Shown: positions 48,711 through 60,660 of the stretch, in pieces
Position numbering within the stretch: position 1 is the stretch's first letter
Layout: each line of letters starts with the position of its first letter
Assembly (NCBI GenBank): GCA_021442155.1
Contig: CM038215.1
Location: forward strand, 1,140,976 to 1,204,975
DNA: 64,000 nt
DNA from: Cymbidium sinense
Taxonomy: Eukaryota > Streptophyta > Magnoliopsida > Asparagales > Orchidaceae
Reading direction: 5' to 3'
Notes under the pieces: generated by a model
Database searches by the model: none
Told to the model about the DNA's origin: nothing
What the model saw: only the letters and a program-made list of their open reading frames with translations
Program-made: the position numbers and the translations under genes

Positions 48711-50389
48711 TATTTGATAACCATAGTGTATTTTAAGCATCTTTTTCCGTCAATCCGGATAACACTACTTTTACCATTTATTTTGTTGATCATATTGCTA
48801 ATTGCTATTATGGTTTTATTCAGTCTATTTTTTGGCTGGTTTTTTTTTGTGCTTCCCTTAGCAAGAATTGGTTTTTGAAATTTTTCTTTAGGTTCTTGGT
48901 CAATCTCACTTTATATGAAAGTTGCCTTATTGATTTTAGTTTATTTCAAAACTTAAACCCCCTTTCGCTTTACCCCATTGTATACTTGACTGACCTTTAT
49001 TTGGGTCATAGTGGTGTTATTTTTAATTAGTTTTCCTATCATCTAGGACTATTGGTTTTGTTTTCTATGGCTTACGCTTATGCTTCTTGTCACATGCCTC
49101 ATGTTTTGGGGGTATCCTATTGAGTTATGGCTATTCCTGATTTTGGCCTACCCCTTATACTAATTGATGTTGGGTTTGCCTCTAGTTTTGGCTGGTTGTT
49201 ACCTTAATTGAATTAGATTTTTGGCTGCTACGATTGGTTCTGCTGGATGCTGCAATTTTCTTCTTCCATCTACCTGACTATTTTGGGTGGTCATTTTTTC
49301 ATGGCTACTGTTGTCTCTTCTGGTTTGGCTTAATTTTGGGATTTTGGTGGTTGTTGTTCTCCATTCCTTGGTTTCTCTTTTTTCTTTGGTTGGTTTTTTT
49401 CCTCTGGTTTGGATTAGATAGCTTTTTTCTAGTTATTCCCCTCCTATTTTCTCTTTTGAGGTGATTATCTGCTCTTTAGGGTTTGGAAGGGGCTTTGTTT
49501 GCCTCTGGCCTTGTTCCTTTCCTTGTTGTTTTGTTGCTTGTGATTGGGTGGTTCTCTTTGGCATTTTAGACTGTGGTTTTTTGTCCACCTAAGTGACTAC
49601 CAATTTTATTTCTTGGTTTTTTGGGATATCTCCAGGTGGATTGTGGCTATGACTACTGTTGTTCTTTCAATTTATTTTATGCTTTGTATTAGGTTAACAT
49701 CTTGTTTTAGCTAGCTCCTCAATTGTAACTTCGTGGTTGTTTCGAACTATTGGTCTCTTAATTTTCTTAGGTTTTATTTTTACTTTGGTTGTTTTTCTTT
49801 GTTGGTTGTTTTCTTTGTTAATTGGTATGAGGGCAGCTGCTTTCTGGTTTTTTTTCCTTCCAGACTTGGGTTTTGGTTTACTCAAGGAGATGGTTATGGC
49901 TATTTTTTGTCTATGCCTACTAGTTTACTAACAGCTGCTCCTCTGACTGGATTGGTCAGGTTTTTGCTGGGGGCTAGTTGTGGCTCTCTCTGGCTTGGTG
50001 TCTTGGCTTGGTGTATTGGGATTTAGATTAGCTATTAGTCTTGAATCCCTCTGGTTTATTTTGCTCTCCTTATTTCCCGATATTTGTGTCTTTGTGGCTT
50101 GGATTTGCTATTTTCCTGCCCTTGGTGGTGGTTTTGATGGTAATTTTGGATGCCCTCTTGGTCTCTCTATAGCTTTCCTCTCTCTGGTGGTGCTTATCTT
50201 CTACTATTTTGCTATTTGGGTGGAGGTTTTGCCCTTAGATTTGGATTACAATTGCTCTGGAGATAGTCGTGGGTTGTTGTTATGCCTTTGGGGTTGTTTT
50301 GTTTGCTTGTGTTGTTACCCCAATTCATGTTGACTGCTCCTTTTTTGTGTTTATCTTCCTTTTGGTGGTGGCTTTGGTGGAATTACTCT
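48711..50389 (+). other. LN6 3' UTR, truncated
   Basis: T/G-rich like LN1. Frames such as 49980-50333 (117 codons) are Leu/Phe/Cys-rich products of this composition with no known domain. Confidence 0.75.
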
Positions 50390-51035
50390 AAAATATATTA
50401 AGAACCTAAACCTAAACATAAAAATAAAAAATAAAGCCTAAACATAAAAAATAAAATAAAGATAAAATTAAACTAAAAATAAACCTTAATGTAATCTAAA
50501 AAAAATAAAACTTATAAATAAACCTAAAATAAAAACCTAATACCTAAACCTAAAAAAATAAAATAAAAACTAAACTTAAACCTAAAAATAAAAAATAAAA
50601 CCTAAACCTAAAAATAAAATAAAAATAATACTAAACTAAAAAATTAACCTAAACCTTAACCTAAACCTTAAAAATAAAGTAAAATAAAAAACCAAAGCTA
50701 AAATAAATAAACCTAAAATAAATAAACTAAAAATAAAATAAAATGAACCTAATCAAACTAAACTAAACTAACTAAAATAAACTAAACCTAAAATAAACCT
50801 AAAATCCTAAACTCTAAACCCTAAACTAAACCCAAACCCTAAACCTAGATCATAAAATAAATCCTAAAACCATAAACCTAACACTAAACCTAAACTCTAA
50901 AATAAACCCTAAACCTAAACCTAAACTAACCTAAACATATACCTAAACCTAAACCCTAAACTCTAATAAAAATAAACCTAAACCATAAATAAAATAAACC
51001 CTAACTATATACTAATAAAAAAAGTTATAAAAATA
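50390..51035. repeat. A-rich block AB15 (no anchor) and mixed telomere-like sequence
   Basis: Starts in the middle of the block consensus. From about 50800 it turns to 7-mers and 6-mers without passing an anchor; the spacer before G8 is also missing. Confidence 0.72.
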
Positions 51036-51314
51036 GGTATCGGATATGATGGCGGATTCCGCTACTCTAAAGATGAGGGTGGTTCTGATGGGAATTAGAG
51101 AAACTAAAGAACGATTGATCTGACCTATTGCTTATGGAAATGTGTCTTTATAATAGAGATGGATCTAGTTATCTAGGGTTTTTTATTTGCTCTATGTGTG
51201 CTCATTTTTTATCTATATCATCACCTGTATCTTAGAAAACTTGGTCTCTTACATGGTTGATGAAATCCAAAAGAAGAAATGTAGAATATGAATTTGTTCT
51301 CTATTAAAAAAAAC
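51036..51314 (+). pseudogene. G8: GR-RBP retropseudogene, most truncated copy
   Basis: Contains only the last part of the tail (YDGGFRYS, then GGSDGN, then TAG for Trp) and the 3' UTR. The left edge near 51036 does not coincide with the common boundary of the other copies, so a secondary deletion removed the RRM end. Confidence 0.82.
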
Positions 51315-51545
51315 CTTAAACACTAAACCCTAAACCCTAAACCCTAAACCTTAAAACCCCTAAAAGCCCTCAAACCATAAACCCTAAACCCTAATTCCTA
51401 AACCCTAAACCCTAAACTAACCTAAACCCTCAACATAAATCCTAAACCATAAACCCTAAATGCTAAACTAACCTAAACCCTATACCCTAAACCCTAAACA
51501 CTAAATCCTAAATAGTAAACCCTAAACCCTAAACTAAAAAACCCT
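51315..51545. repeat. CCCTAAA block
   Basis: Degenerate 7-mers after G8. Confidence 0.8.
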
Positions 51546-52147
51546 AAACCTTAAAATAAAACCCAAACATAAAATAAGAATAAAAACCCTAAACTAAAAT
51601 AAAATAAAAACTAAATAAAATATAAACCAAAAAAATAAATATAAAAATAAAACCTAAAAATAAAACCTAAACCCTAAACTAAATATAAACCTAAACATAA
51701 AATAAATAAAATAAAATAAACCTAAACCTAAATTAAAATAAACTAAACTAAAATAAAAAAAACTTAAACCTAAACTTAAAATAAACTAAACCTAAACCCC
51801 AAATAAAATAAAATAAAATAAATTAAAAATAAACCTAAACCTAAATTGAAAAATAAAACCTAAAAATAAACCTAAACTAAAAACCTAAACCTAAATCTAA
51901 AACTAAAAATAAAAAATAAAACTTAAACCTAAAAAATAAAATTAAAATTAAACTAAACTAAAAAATAAACCTAAACTGAAAAAATAAACTAAAATAAAAA
52001 TCCTAAAGTAACATAAATAAAACTAAAATAAATAAACTAAATTAAATAAAAATATAAACAAACCTAAATAAAATAAAATAAATAAAAGAAAATAAAATAA
52101 ATAAAAAATAAACTAAATAAACCCAAACCTACTAGTTTACGTAATTT
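51546..52147. repeat. A-rich block AB16 with anchor
   Basis: The anchor at 52128-52147 reads CCTACTAGTTTACGTAATTT. Confidence 0.78.
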
Positions 52148-52340
52148 TGAAAAAAATTAAATAAATAAATAAATTCTTAACCCTAAACACTAAAACTAAC
52201 CCAAATCCCTAAATATGCAACCCTAACCCCTAAACCCTAAACCCTAAAACCCTAATCCCTAAATCCTTAACCATAAAGCGAAACCCTTAAACATAAAACC
52301 CTAAATCCTACAACCTAAACCCTAAACCCTAAAACTCAAA
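52148..52340. repeat. CCCTAAA block
   Basis: Degenerate 7-mers between two A-rich blocks, without spacer or GRP copy. Confidence 0.78.
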
Positions 52341-52873
52341 CCCTAAAAACCTAAAAACCTAAACCTAAATTAAATAAAACCTAAAAAGAAAATAAATAAA
52401 AAAACCTAAACCTAAATAAAATAAAATAAATAAAATAAAATAAAATTCTAAACTAAAACCTAAACCAGAACCTAGAAATAAAAAAAAATATAAACTAAAC
52501 TAAAATTAAATAAATAAAAACTTAAACTAAACTAAAAAATAAAAAAAACTAAATAAGCCTAAATAAAATAAAAACTAAACCTAAAATAAAAATAAAATAA
52601 TCCAAAAAATATATATTAAAAACCAAAACTTAAACATAAAAATAAGAAATAAAACCTAAACCTAAAAATTAAAATTAAACTAAAATAAAACAACAAAATA
52701 AACCAGAACTTAACCTAAACTTAAAAACTAAACTAAAATAAATAAACCTAAAAGAAACAAAACTAAACTAAACAAAAATAAAAATAAACTTAAATAAAAA
52801 TAAAAAATAAAAAAAACTCAAATAAATAAAAAAATAAACCAAATAAACTTAAACCTATGAGTTTACTAAATTT
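52341..52873. repeat. A-rich block AB17 with anchor
   Basis: Shorter block, lacking the middle; the anchor at 52854-52873 reads CCTATGAGTTTACTAAATTT. Confidence 0.77.
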
Positions 52874-53275
52874 AAAAAAAAAACCTAAACCCTAAACCCT
52901 AAACCCAAAACCCAAAACCCTAAAAACCTTAAACCTTAAATCCTAAACCCTAAACCCTAAACCCTAAACCTACAACCCTAATCCCTAAACCCTAAATCTT
53001 AAACACTAAACCCTAAACCCTAAACCTTAAACCCTAAACTAACCCTAAACCCTAAACCCTAAATTAACTCTAAAAACCCTAAACATTAAACCATAAAAAG
53101 CCTAAACCCTAAACCCTAAAAACCCTAAACCCTAAAGCCCAAACACTAAACCTTAAATGCTAAATGCTAAACCCTAAGCCCTAATCCTTAATCCCTAGCC
53201 CTAAACCCTAAACCCTAAACCCTAAACTAAACATAAAGTAATTAAAAATAAATAAATAATAGATCTAAACCCTAA
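52874..53275. repeat. CCCTAAA block and pre-GRP spacer
   Basis: One of the longest clean 7-mer runs here, then ATAAAGTAATTAAAAATAAA and CCCTAA up to G9. Confidence 0.85.
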
Positions 53276-53763
53276 GAATGGGCAGAACCTTGATGGAAAG
53301 AACATCACTATCAACCAGGCTTATTCTAGATCTCGTGATGGAGGTGAAGGCGGAGGTGGCAGTTATCACAGAGGTGGTGGGGGATATGGAGGCACAAATG
53401 GGTATGGATGTGGGGGTTAGAGCAGTGGTAGTTATAGAGGTGAGAGGAATGATAGAGTTTACAGCAGTGGTGGTGGCGGAGGGAGAGATCACAGATTTGA
53501 TGGTGGATCCCGCTACTCGAGAGGCGGGGGTGGTTCTGATGGGAACTAGAGAAACTAAAGAATAGGCAATCCAATCTGCTACTTATGGAACAATGTTTTT
53601 ACATTAGAGACAATTCTAGTTATCTAGTGTTTTTAATTTGCTCTATGCATTCTCATTTTTTATCTATATTATCACTTCAGTCTTAGAAAACTTGGTGTGT
53701 TTTTTGGTTGATGAAATCGAAAAGAAGAGATGCTGAATCTGATTTTTTTTTGTTAAGAAAAAA
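53276..53763 (+). pseudogene. G9: GR-RBP retropseudogene
   Basis: Reads NGQNLDGKNITINQAYSRS, then RDGGEGGGGSYHRGGGGYG, with TAG after GYGCGG, then SSGSYRGERNDRVYSSGGG and FDGGSRYSRGGGGSDGN, stopping at TAG in place of Trp. The 3' UTR ends GATTTTTTTTTGTTAAG, a form shared only with G10, where other copies have GAATTTGTTCTCT. Confidence 0.86.
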
Positions 53764-54185
53764 ACCTTAAACTCTAAACCCTAAACCCTAAACCCTAAAC
53801 AAAATCTTAAACCCTAAACCCTAAAAACCCTAAACCCTAAACACTAAACCCTAAGCCATAAACACTAAGCTGTAAAACCCTAAACCATAAACCCTAAACT
53901 TTAAACCAAAAAACCTATACCTAAATAAATAAAATAAAAACCTAAACCTAACCACTAAACCCTAAACTAACCCACTCAAAACCCAAAATCTAAACCCTAA
54001 ACCCTATCCTAAACCCTAAAAACCCTAAACCCTAAACCCTAAACCCTAAACCCTAAAACCCTATATCTTAATCCCTAAACCCTAAAACACTAAACCGTAA
54101 AACTTAAACCCTAAATCCTAAAACCTACAACCCTAAACATAAAACCTTAAACTCGAAACCCTAAACCCTAAACCCTAAGAACCTA
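53764..54185. repeat. CCCTAAA block with a short A-rich remnant
   Basis: 7-mers; at 53907-53950 a remnant (CCTAAATAAATAAAATAAA) interrupts them, matched at 55768-55812 after G10. Confidence 0.8.
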
Positions 54186-54723
54186 AAAAAGCTTAACCTA
54201 AACTAAATAAAACCTAAAAATAAAATAAATAAATAAAAATTTAAACCTAAATAAAATAATAAAATAAAATCAAAAACTATACTAAAACATAAACCTAAAC
54301 CTAAGCCTAAACCTAAAATTAAAAAAAATAAAATAATAAATAAAAACCTAAACTAAACTAAAAAAATTAAAATAAACCAAAAAATAATACACCTGAATAA
54401 AATAAAAACTAAACCTAAAATAAAAATAAAATAAACCTAAAAAATAAAATAAATACCTAAACCTAAATATAAAAATAAAAAACAAAACCTAAACTAAAAA
54501 ATAAAATAAAAATAACACTAAAGTAAAAATAAACTTGAACCTAAACCTAAACTTAAAAAATAAACTAAAATAAAAAACATAAACTAAAATAAAAAACCTA
54601 AAATGAACAAAACTAAACTAGATAAAACATAAAAATAAACCTAAATAAAAATAAAAAATAAAACAAACAGAAATAAATAAAAAATAAACTAAATAAACCT
54701 AAACCAACCAGTTTACTTAATTT
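54186..54723. repeat. A-rich block AB18 with anchor
   Basis: The anchor at 54704-54723 reads CCAACCAGTTTACTTAATTT. Confidence 0.78.
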
Positions 54724-55208
54724 CAAAAACAAACCCTAAACCCTAAATCCTAAATCCTAAAAACCTTAAACCCTAAATCTTAAATGCTAAACGTTGAACC
54801 CTAAACCCTAAACCTACAACCCTAAACCCTAAACCTAAAACCTACAACCCTAAACCCTAAACCCTAAATCTTAAACCCTAAAACCCTAAACCCTAAACCT
54901 TAAACCCTAAACAACATAAAACCATAAACCTTATACCTTAAACCCTAAATAATAAACTCTAAACTAACCCAAAGCTCTAAACCCTAAACCCTAAACTAAC
55001 CCTAAAAACTTTAAACCCTAAACCCCAAAACCTAACCTGCCTAAACACTAAACCCATACCCTAAATGCTAACCTAAATCTTTAAACTAAGCCTAACCCTA
55101 AACCCAAACCTAAATAAACCCTAAGACCTAAATCATAAGCATGACCACTAAACCCTAAACCTAATCCTAAAGTAACTAAATAAATAAAAAAATAAACCTA
55201 AGCCTTAT
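54724..55208. repeat. CCCTAAA block and pre-GRP spacer
   Basis: 7-mers to about 55150, then AAAGTAACTAAATAAATAAA from 55168, next to G10. Confidence 0.82.
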
Positions 55209-55637
55209 GAATGGGAAAAACCTTGATGGCAGGAACACCACCATCAATTAAACTCAGTCTAGATCTGGCGATGGAGGTGAAGGCGGTGGTGTGGTTATCA
55301 TAGTGGTGGTGCAGGATCTAGACGTGCTGATGGATATGGATGTGGTGGTCGGAGTAGTGGTGATTATGGAGGTGGGAGGAGCGATAGAGGTTGTAATCAT
55401 GGTGGTAATTCTGATGGGAACTAGAGAAACTAAATAGCGGCCAATCCGATATGTTGTTTATGGAATTGTATCTTTATAGTAGAAATGGTTCTACTAATCT
55501 AGGGTTTTTAATTTGATCTATGCATGGTCATTTTTTATCTATATTGTCACTTGCGTCATAGACAAGTTGGTGTGTTACTTGGTTGATGAAATCGAAAAGA
55601 AGAAATGTTGAATATGATTTTTTTTTGTTAAGAAAAA
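55209..55637 (+). pseudogene. G10: GR-RBP retropseudogene with tail deletion
   Basis: Reads NGKNLDGRNTTIN, then TAA for CAG or CAA. It has lost about 90 bases of the Arg/Tyr-rich tail: NHGGN joins directly to SDGN and TAG. The 3' UTR shares the T-run ending of G9. It lies 1933 bases after G9. Confidence 0.84.
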
Positions 55638-56085
55638 ACCATAAACACTAAACCTTAAACCCTAAACCCTAAACCCTATACCCTAAAAACCCTAAACCCT
55701 AAACACAAAACCCTAAGCAATAAACCCTAAATTGTAAAACCCTAAACTATAAACCATAAACTCCAAACCAAAAAACTTAAACCTAAATAAATAAAATAAA
55801 AACCTAAACTAACCAAAAACCCAAAACCTAAATCCCCCAACTCCCTTGCCACCCTAAACCTTAAACCCGAAACCCTAAACCCTAAACCCTAAAAACCCTA
55901 AACCCTAAAACCATCTAAACCTGTAAACCCTAAATCCTAAACCTAAACCTAAAACCCTAAACTGAAACAAACCCTAAATCCTAAAACCTAGCCCTAAAAA
56001 CCCAAACCCAAACCCTAAACCCTAAACCCTAAACCCTAAACCCAAAATTAACCCCTAAAACCTAAACACTAAACCCAAAAAAGTC
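55638..56085. repeat. degenerate CCCTAAA block with a short A-rich remnant
   Basis: 7-mers with the 55768-55812 remnant and a C-rich patch near 55835. Confidence 0.75.
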
Positions 56086-56599
56086 AAAAACCTAAACTAA
56101 ATAAAACATAAAAAATTTAAACGTAAACAAAATAATAAAATAAAAACATAAAAACTTATATTAAAACCTAAACCTACCTAAACCTAAAAATAAAATAAAA
56201 TAAAATAACAAATAAAAACTAAAACAAAATAAACTAAATAAAGGCCTAAATTATACTATAAAATTAAATAAACATAAAAATAAAAAACCTAAATAAAATA
56301 AAAACTAAACATAAAATAAAAATTAAATAAACTCAAAAAAATATAATAAAAACCTAAGCCTAAACCTAAAAATAAAAAAATAAAACCTACACCTAAAATA
56401 TAAAATAAAAATAAAACTACACTAAAAAATAAACCTAAACCTAAACCTAAAAAATAAACTAAAATAAATAAACCTAAAACAAATTAACTAAAATTAATAA
56501 AAATAAAAATAAAAATAAACTTAAAAAAATAAATAAAATAAACTAACATAAATAAAAATATATGCTAAATAAATCAAGACCTACCAGTTTACTTAATTT
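56086..56599. repeat. A-rich block AB19 with anchor
   Basis: The anchor at 56580-56599 reads CCTACCAGTTTACTTAATTT. Confidence 0.78.
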
Positions 56600-56900
56600 C
56601 TTTTAAAAAAACCTTAAATTGTAAACCCTAAAAGCCATAAACTCTAAATGCTAAACCCTAAACTCTAAATCCTAAACTAACAACCATAAACACTAAACCT
56701 ACAACCTACAACTCTAATCCCTAAACCATAAACCCTAAACTAACCCTAAACCATAAACCCTAAACACTAAAACCTACAACCCAAAATCTAAAACCCTAAA
56801 CTGCAAACCCTAAACCCTAAACCCTAAACACTAACCCTAACCCTAAACCCTAAATCCTAAAACCAACAACCATAAATAATAAACCCTAAACACTAAAAAC
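56600..56900. repeat. CCCTAAA block
   Basis: Degenerate 7-mers, no spacer or GRP copy. Confidence 0.78.
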
Positions 56901-57082
56901 CACAAAACCTAAACCTAAACTAGATAAAACCTAAAAATATAATAAACAAATAAACCTAAACCTAAATAAAATAAAAAATTAAAATAAAATAAAAACTAAA
57001 ACTAAAACCAAAACCTAAACCTAAATCTAAACCTGAGCCTAAACCTAAAATGAAAATAAAATAATAAATAAAAAGTAAACTA
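56901..57082. repeat. A-rich block AB20, left part
   Basis: First 180 bases of a block split by the RTE insertion. It ends with TAAACTA (57076-57082), repeated at 58723-58729. Confidence 0.8.
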
Positions 57083-58722
57083 CAATAATAACAACAACAA
57101 GCCAAACCATCTAAGGTGACTCTCCCTAATCTTATCAACTCTCAACTTTTTTCCAACATACTCATTTTGCATTCTATCTCTGGGGTAAAGCCACTCATCC
57201 ACTGAGCATCCTCATCTCTCTTAACTTAGTCTTATGTTTCTCTTTTATTGGCATTCGTACCATAAGTCATTGCGGTCTTACCACCATCTTATAAAATTTT
57301 CCCTTAAGTTTAAGTGGAACTTTTCTATCACATAATAGGCCGGATGCATTCCTCCACTTCAACCATCCAACTTGAATTCTACTAATAATATCTCCATCTA
57401 TTTCACCATCATTTTGAACAATAGAGCCTAAATATCTAATCGCCACTCTTATTAATGACTTGATCACCTAAAGTCACAACACTATCACTAAAACTTCTAT
57501 AACTAAAATTACACTCCATATATTCAGTTTTAGATCTGCTTAAACACTTTTAGACTCTAAAGTTGACCTCCATAATTCAAGTTTGTTGGACTCCCTCTAG
57601 TCTTATCAACAAGAAGAATGTCATCAGCAAAAAGCATACACCAAGGTACATGTTCTTGTAAATGCCTTGTAAGAACATCCATAACTAAAGTAAAAAGATA
57701 AGGGCTTAATGTTGATCCTTAATGTAATCCAACTGAAATAGGAAAATATTTTGTCAATCCTCCTTGTGTTTGTGCACAAGTGACAGCTATAGTATACATA
57801 TCCTTAATGACTTGAATATAACCAATATTAACTTCTTTATGTTCTAGAACTCTCCAAAGAACATCTCTTGAGACTTTATCATAAGCTTTCTCTAAATCAA
57901 TAAATATCATATGTAGATCCTTCTTATTTTCTCTATGCTTCTCCATCAAACCTCTTAACAAATGTATAGCATCCATAGTAGATCTACCTGGCATGAAACC
58001 AAACTGATTGTGAGAAACTTACATCACATCGTAACTATGCTCAATTACTCTCCCATAATTTTAATGTATGGCACATTAACTTAATTCCTCTATAATTTTC
58101 ACACTCTTGTGCATCACCTTTATTCTTAAATATAGGAACCAACAAACTCTTTCTCCACTCATCGGCATCTTTTAGTCTTTAAAATAACATTAAAAGATTT
58201 GTAAGCCAAGAAATTCCTTGATCTCCTAAACATTTCCACACTTCTATTGGAATATTATTCGTCCTCTTGCTTTTCCACATTTCATTTTCTTTAAAGCTTC
58301 ACTAACTTCAGTTACTAATCTGACGATAAAATAAAATTTCTATTTTTGTTTAGGGTATTAAGGTTGCTAAAATCAATCTTTCAGATCCTTCATTGAAAAG
58401 TTTATTAAAATACCTCATCCACCTATTTTCAATATCTTTTCTAAGAAAAGCACTTTATTATTTTCATCCTTAATACTCCTCACTTGAACTATGTCTTTAC
58501 TTCTCCTATCTCTTTGGTTTGATACATACATCTTTCACCTTCTTTGGTATCTAATCTATTGTATAAATCACTAAAAGCTAAATTTTTTGCATCATATACT
58601 GCTTTCTTAGAATCTCTACCATTTTATATCTTTCCCAATTCTCTGAGTTTTTACATCTAAACCAAGTTTTATAACAATGCTTCTTATTTCTTATCTTTTC
58701 TTGCACACTCTGACTCCACCAC
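57083..58722 (-). mobile_element. RTE-clade LINE, 5'-truncated, minus strand
   Basis: Non-LTR retrotransposon of the plant RTE type. Its 3' end is at the left: on the minus strand it finishes in TTGTTGTTGTTATTATTG, the simple-sequence tail typical of RTE elements in place of poly(A). TAAACTA flanks both sides as a target duplication, and removing the element restores the A-rich block consensus. The endonuclease is absent. Confidence 0.9.
57100..58715 (-). pseudogene. RTE reverse transcriptase pseudogene
   Basis: Read on the minus strand from right to left. The upstream part has CKNSENWERYKM near 58650. The main open piece (57719-57994) gives PGRSTMDAIHLLRGLMEKHR and then MIFIDLEKAYDKVSRDVLW, the first catalytic aspartate. 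QGSTLSPYLF-like sequence and the CMLFADDILLVDKT box (FADD at 57620-57631) follow. A second piece (57267-57467) gives [16 protein letters not shown] and [16 protein letters not shown] motifs and ends [11 protein letters not shown], the RTE C-terminal signature. Frameshifts separate the pieces. It is unrelated to the LN family. Confidence 0.9.
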
Positions 58723-59296
58723 TAAACTAAAATGAAATAAATAAAAACCTAAACTAAACTAAAAAAAATATAAAACCTAAATAAAATAAAAACTAAACCT
58801 AAAATAAAAATAAAATAAACCTAAACATAAATTAAAATAAACTAAACCAAAATAAATAAAACATAAACCTAATGCTAAAATAAACTAAACCTAAACATTA
58901 AACTAAATAAAACAAAATAAACTTAAAATAAAGCTAAACTGAAACTAAAAAATAAAACCTAATAATAAACCTAAAATTGAAACCTAAAACCTACACATAA
59001 AAAAAATAAATAAAAAACCTAAACCTAAACATAAAAATAAAAAATAAAACCTAAACCTAAACGATAAAATAAAAATAAAACTAAACTAAGAAAATAAACA
59101 TAAACCTAAACCCTAAAACTAAACTAAAATAAAAAACTAAAAAAAATAAAAAAATCCTAAAATAAATAAACTAAGTTAAATAAAAATAAAAAATATTCCT
59201 AAATAAAAATAAAAACTAAAAAATATTCCTAAATAAAAAAATCCTAAAATAAATAAACTAAGTTAAACCTAAAACTACTTGTTTACAAAAATTTTG
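58723..59296. repeat. A-rich block AB20, right part, with worn anchor
   Basis: Continues the block after the RTE. A small local duplication (ATATTCCTAAATAAAAA twice, near 59193 and 59223) precedes the anchor, which has decayed to CTACTTGTTTACAAAAATTT (from 59275). Confidence 0.78.
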
Positions 59297-59699
59297 AAAG
59301 AAAAGAACCCTAAACCCTAAACCCTAAACCCTAAATCCTAAACTAAACCTAAACCCTAAAATTAACCTAATGACCTTGCCTACAACCATAAAACCACCCT
59401 AAATAAATTAAAGCCCTAAACTCCTAAACACTAACCTAAACCCAAAACTCCTACCTAAACCCTAAATCCTAAACCCTAAAATCCTAAATCCTAAACCATA
59501 AACCCTAAATCCTAAAAAGCCCAAACCTTACACCCTAAACCCTAAATCCTAAACCCTAAACTCTAAAAAACCAAACTAAACAAACCTAAAAAAAGCCCAT
59601 ACATTAAATCGTGAAGCCTACTTTGAACCCTAAAACCCTAAACCCTAAAACCCTAAACCCTAGACCCTAAAATTTAAACACTAAACCCTAATAACCTAA
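59297..59699. repeat. CCCTAAA block
   Basis: Degenerate 7-mers, about 0.4 kb. Confidence 0.8.
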
Positions 59700-60413
59700 A
59701 AACCTAAACCTAAACTAAATAAAATAAATAAATAAAAACCTAAACCTAAATAAGATAAAAAGATAAAATATAATAAAAACCTAAACCGAAAAGTAAAATA
59801 AAATTAACTAATAAAAATAAACTAAAATAAAATAAATAAAATCCTAAACTAGAAAAAAAATAAACCTAAGAATAAAATACATAGAAAAAATGAAAACTAA
59901 ATTTAAAATAAAAATAAAATAAACCTAAAATAAAATAAAATAAAACTAAATAAAACCTAAACCTAAAAAAAATAAACCTTAAAATAAACCAAATTAATTA
60001 AAAAAATCTAAACTTTTATATAAAAACCTAAACTTAAAGGAAAAATAATAAACAAAATAAAATAAACCTAAACCTAAACTAACATAAACTAAATAAAATA
60101 AATGAAACCTATACCTAAACCTAAAATAAATTGAACCTAAACCTAAACCTAAAATAAAATAAAATAAAATACAAAACCTAAAAACAATAAACCAAATATA
60201 AAACCTAAAACCTAAACCTAAAATAAAATAAAATACTAAACCTAAACATAAAAATAAAAACTAAAACTTAAACCTAAACTTAAAAATAAACTAAAATAAA
60301 AAAACTAAACTAAAATACATAAAACTAAAACAAATTAAATAAAAATAAATTAATTAATTAAAATAAATAAATCATAAACTAAATAGACTGAAACCTACTA
60401 GTTTACATAATTT
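59700..60413. repeat. A-rich block AB21 with anchor
   Basis: Full block; the anchor at 60394-60413 reads CCTACTAGTTTACATAATTT. Confidence 0.8.
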
Positions 60414-60660
60414 AAGGAAAAAAAACCCTAAACCCTAAATCCTAAATCCTAAACACTAAACCTACAACACTAACCCCTAAACCCTAAGCTGTAATCCCTA
60501 AAAAACCTTAAACCCTAAACCCTAAACCCTAAACACATAGGCCCTAAAACCCTAAACCCTTAATCCTAAATAATATACCTTAAACCCTAAACCCCAAACC
60601 CTAAGCCTAAACCTAAAGTAACTAAATAAATTAAAAAATAAAATAAATAAATAAAAAATG
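60414..60660. repeat. CCCTAAA block and spacer, interrupted by LN7
   Basis: 7-mers to 60605, then AAAGTAACTAAATAAATTAA (60615-60634). LN7 is inserted in the A-rich part of the spacer; the rest of the spacer resumes after it. Confidence 0.82.

Larger units (their letters stand above)
43401..50389 (+). mobile_element. LN6: longest LINE copy, with endonuclease, without 3' end
   Basis: 5' UTR, reduced ORF1, full set of ORF2 domains and a T/G-rich 3' UTR, but the family's terminal module, stem-loop, AATAAA and A tail are missing. At 50389 it runs straight into the interior of an A-rich block, so the 3' end was probably lost by deletion or recombination. Confidence 0.9.
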
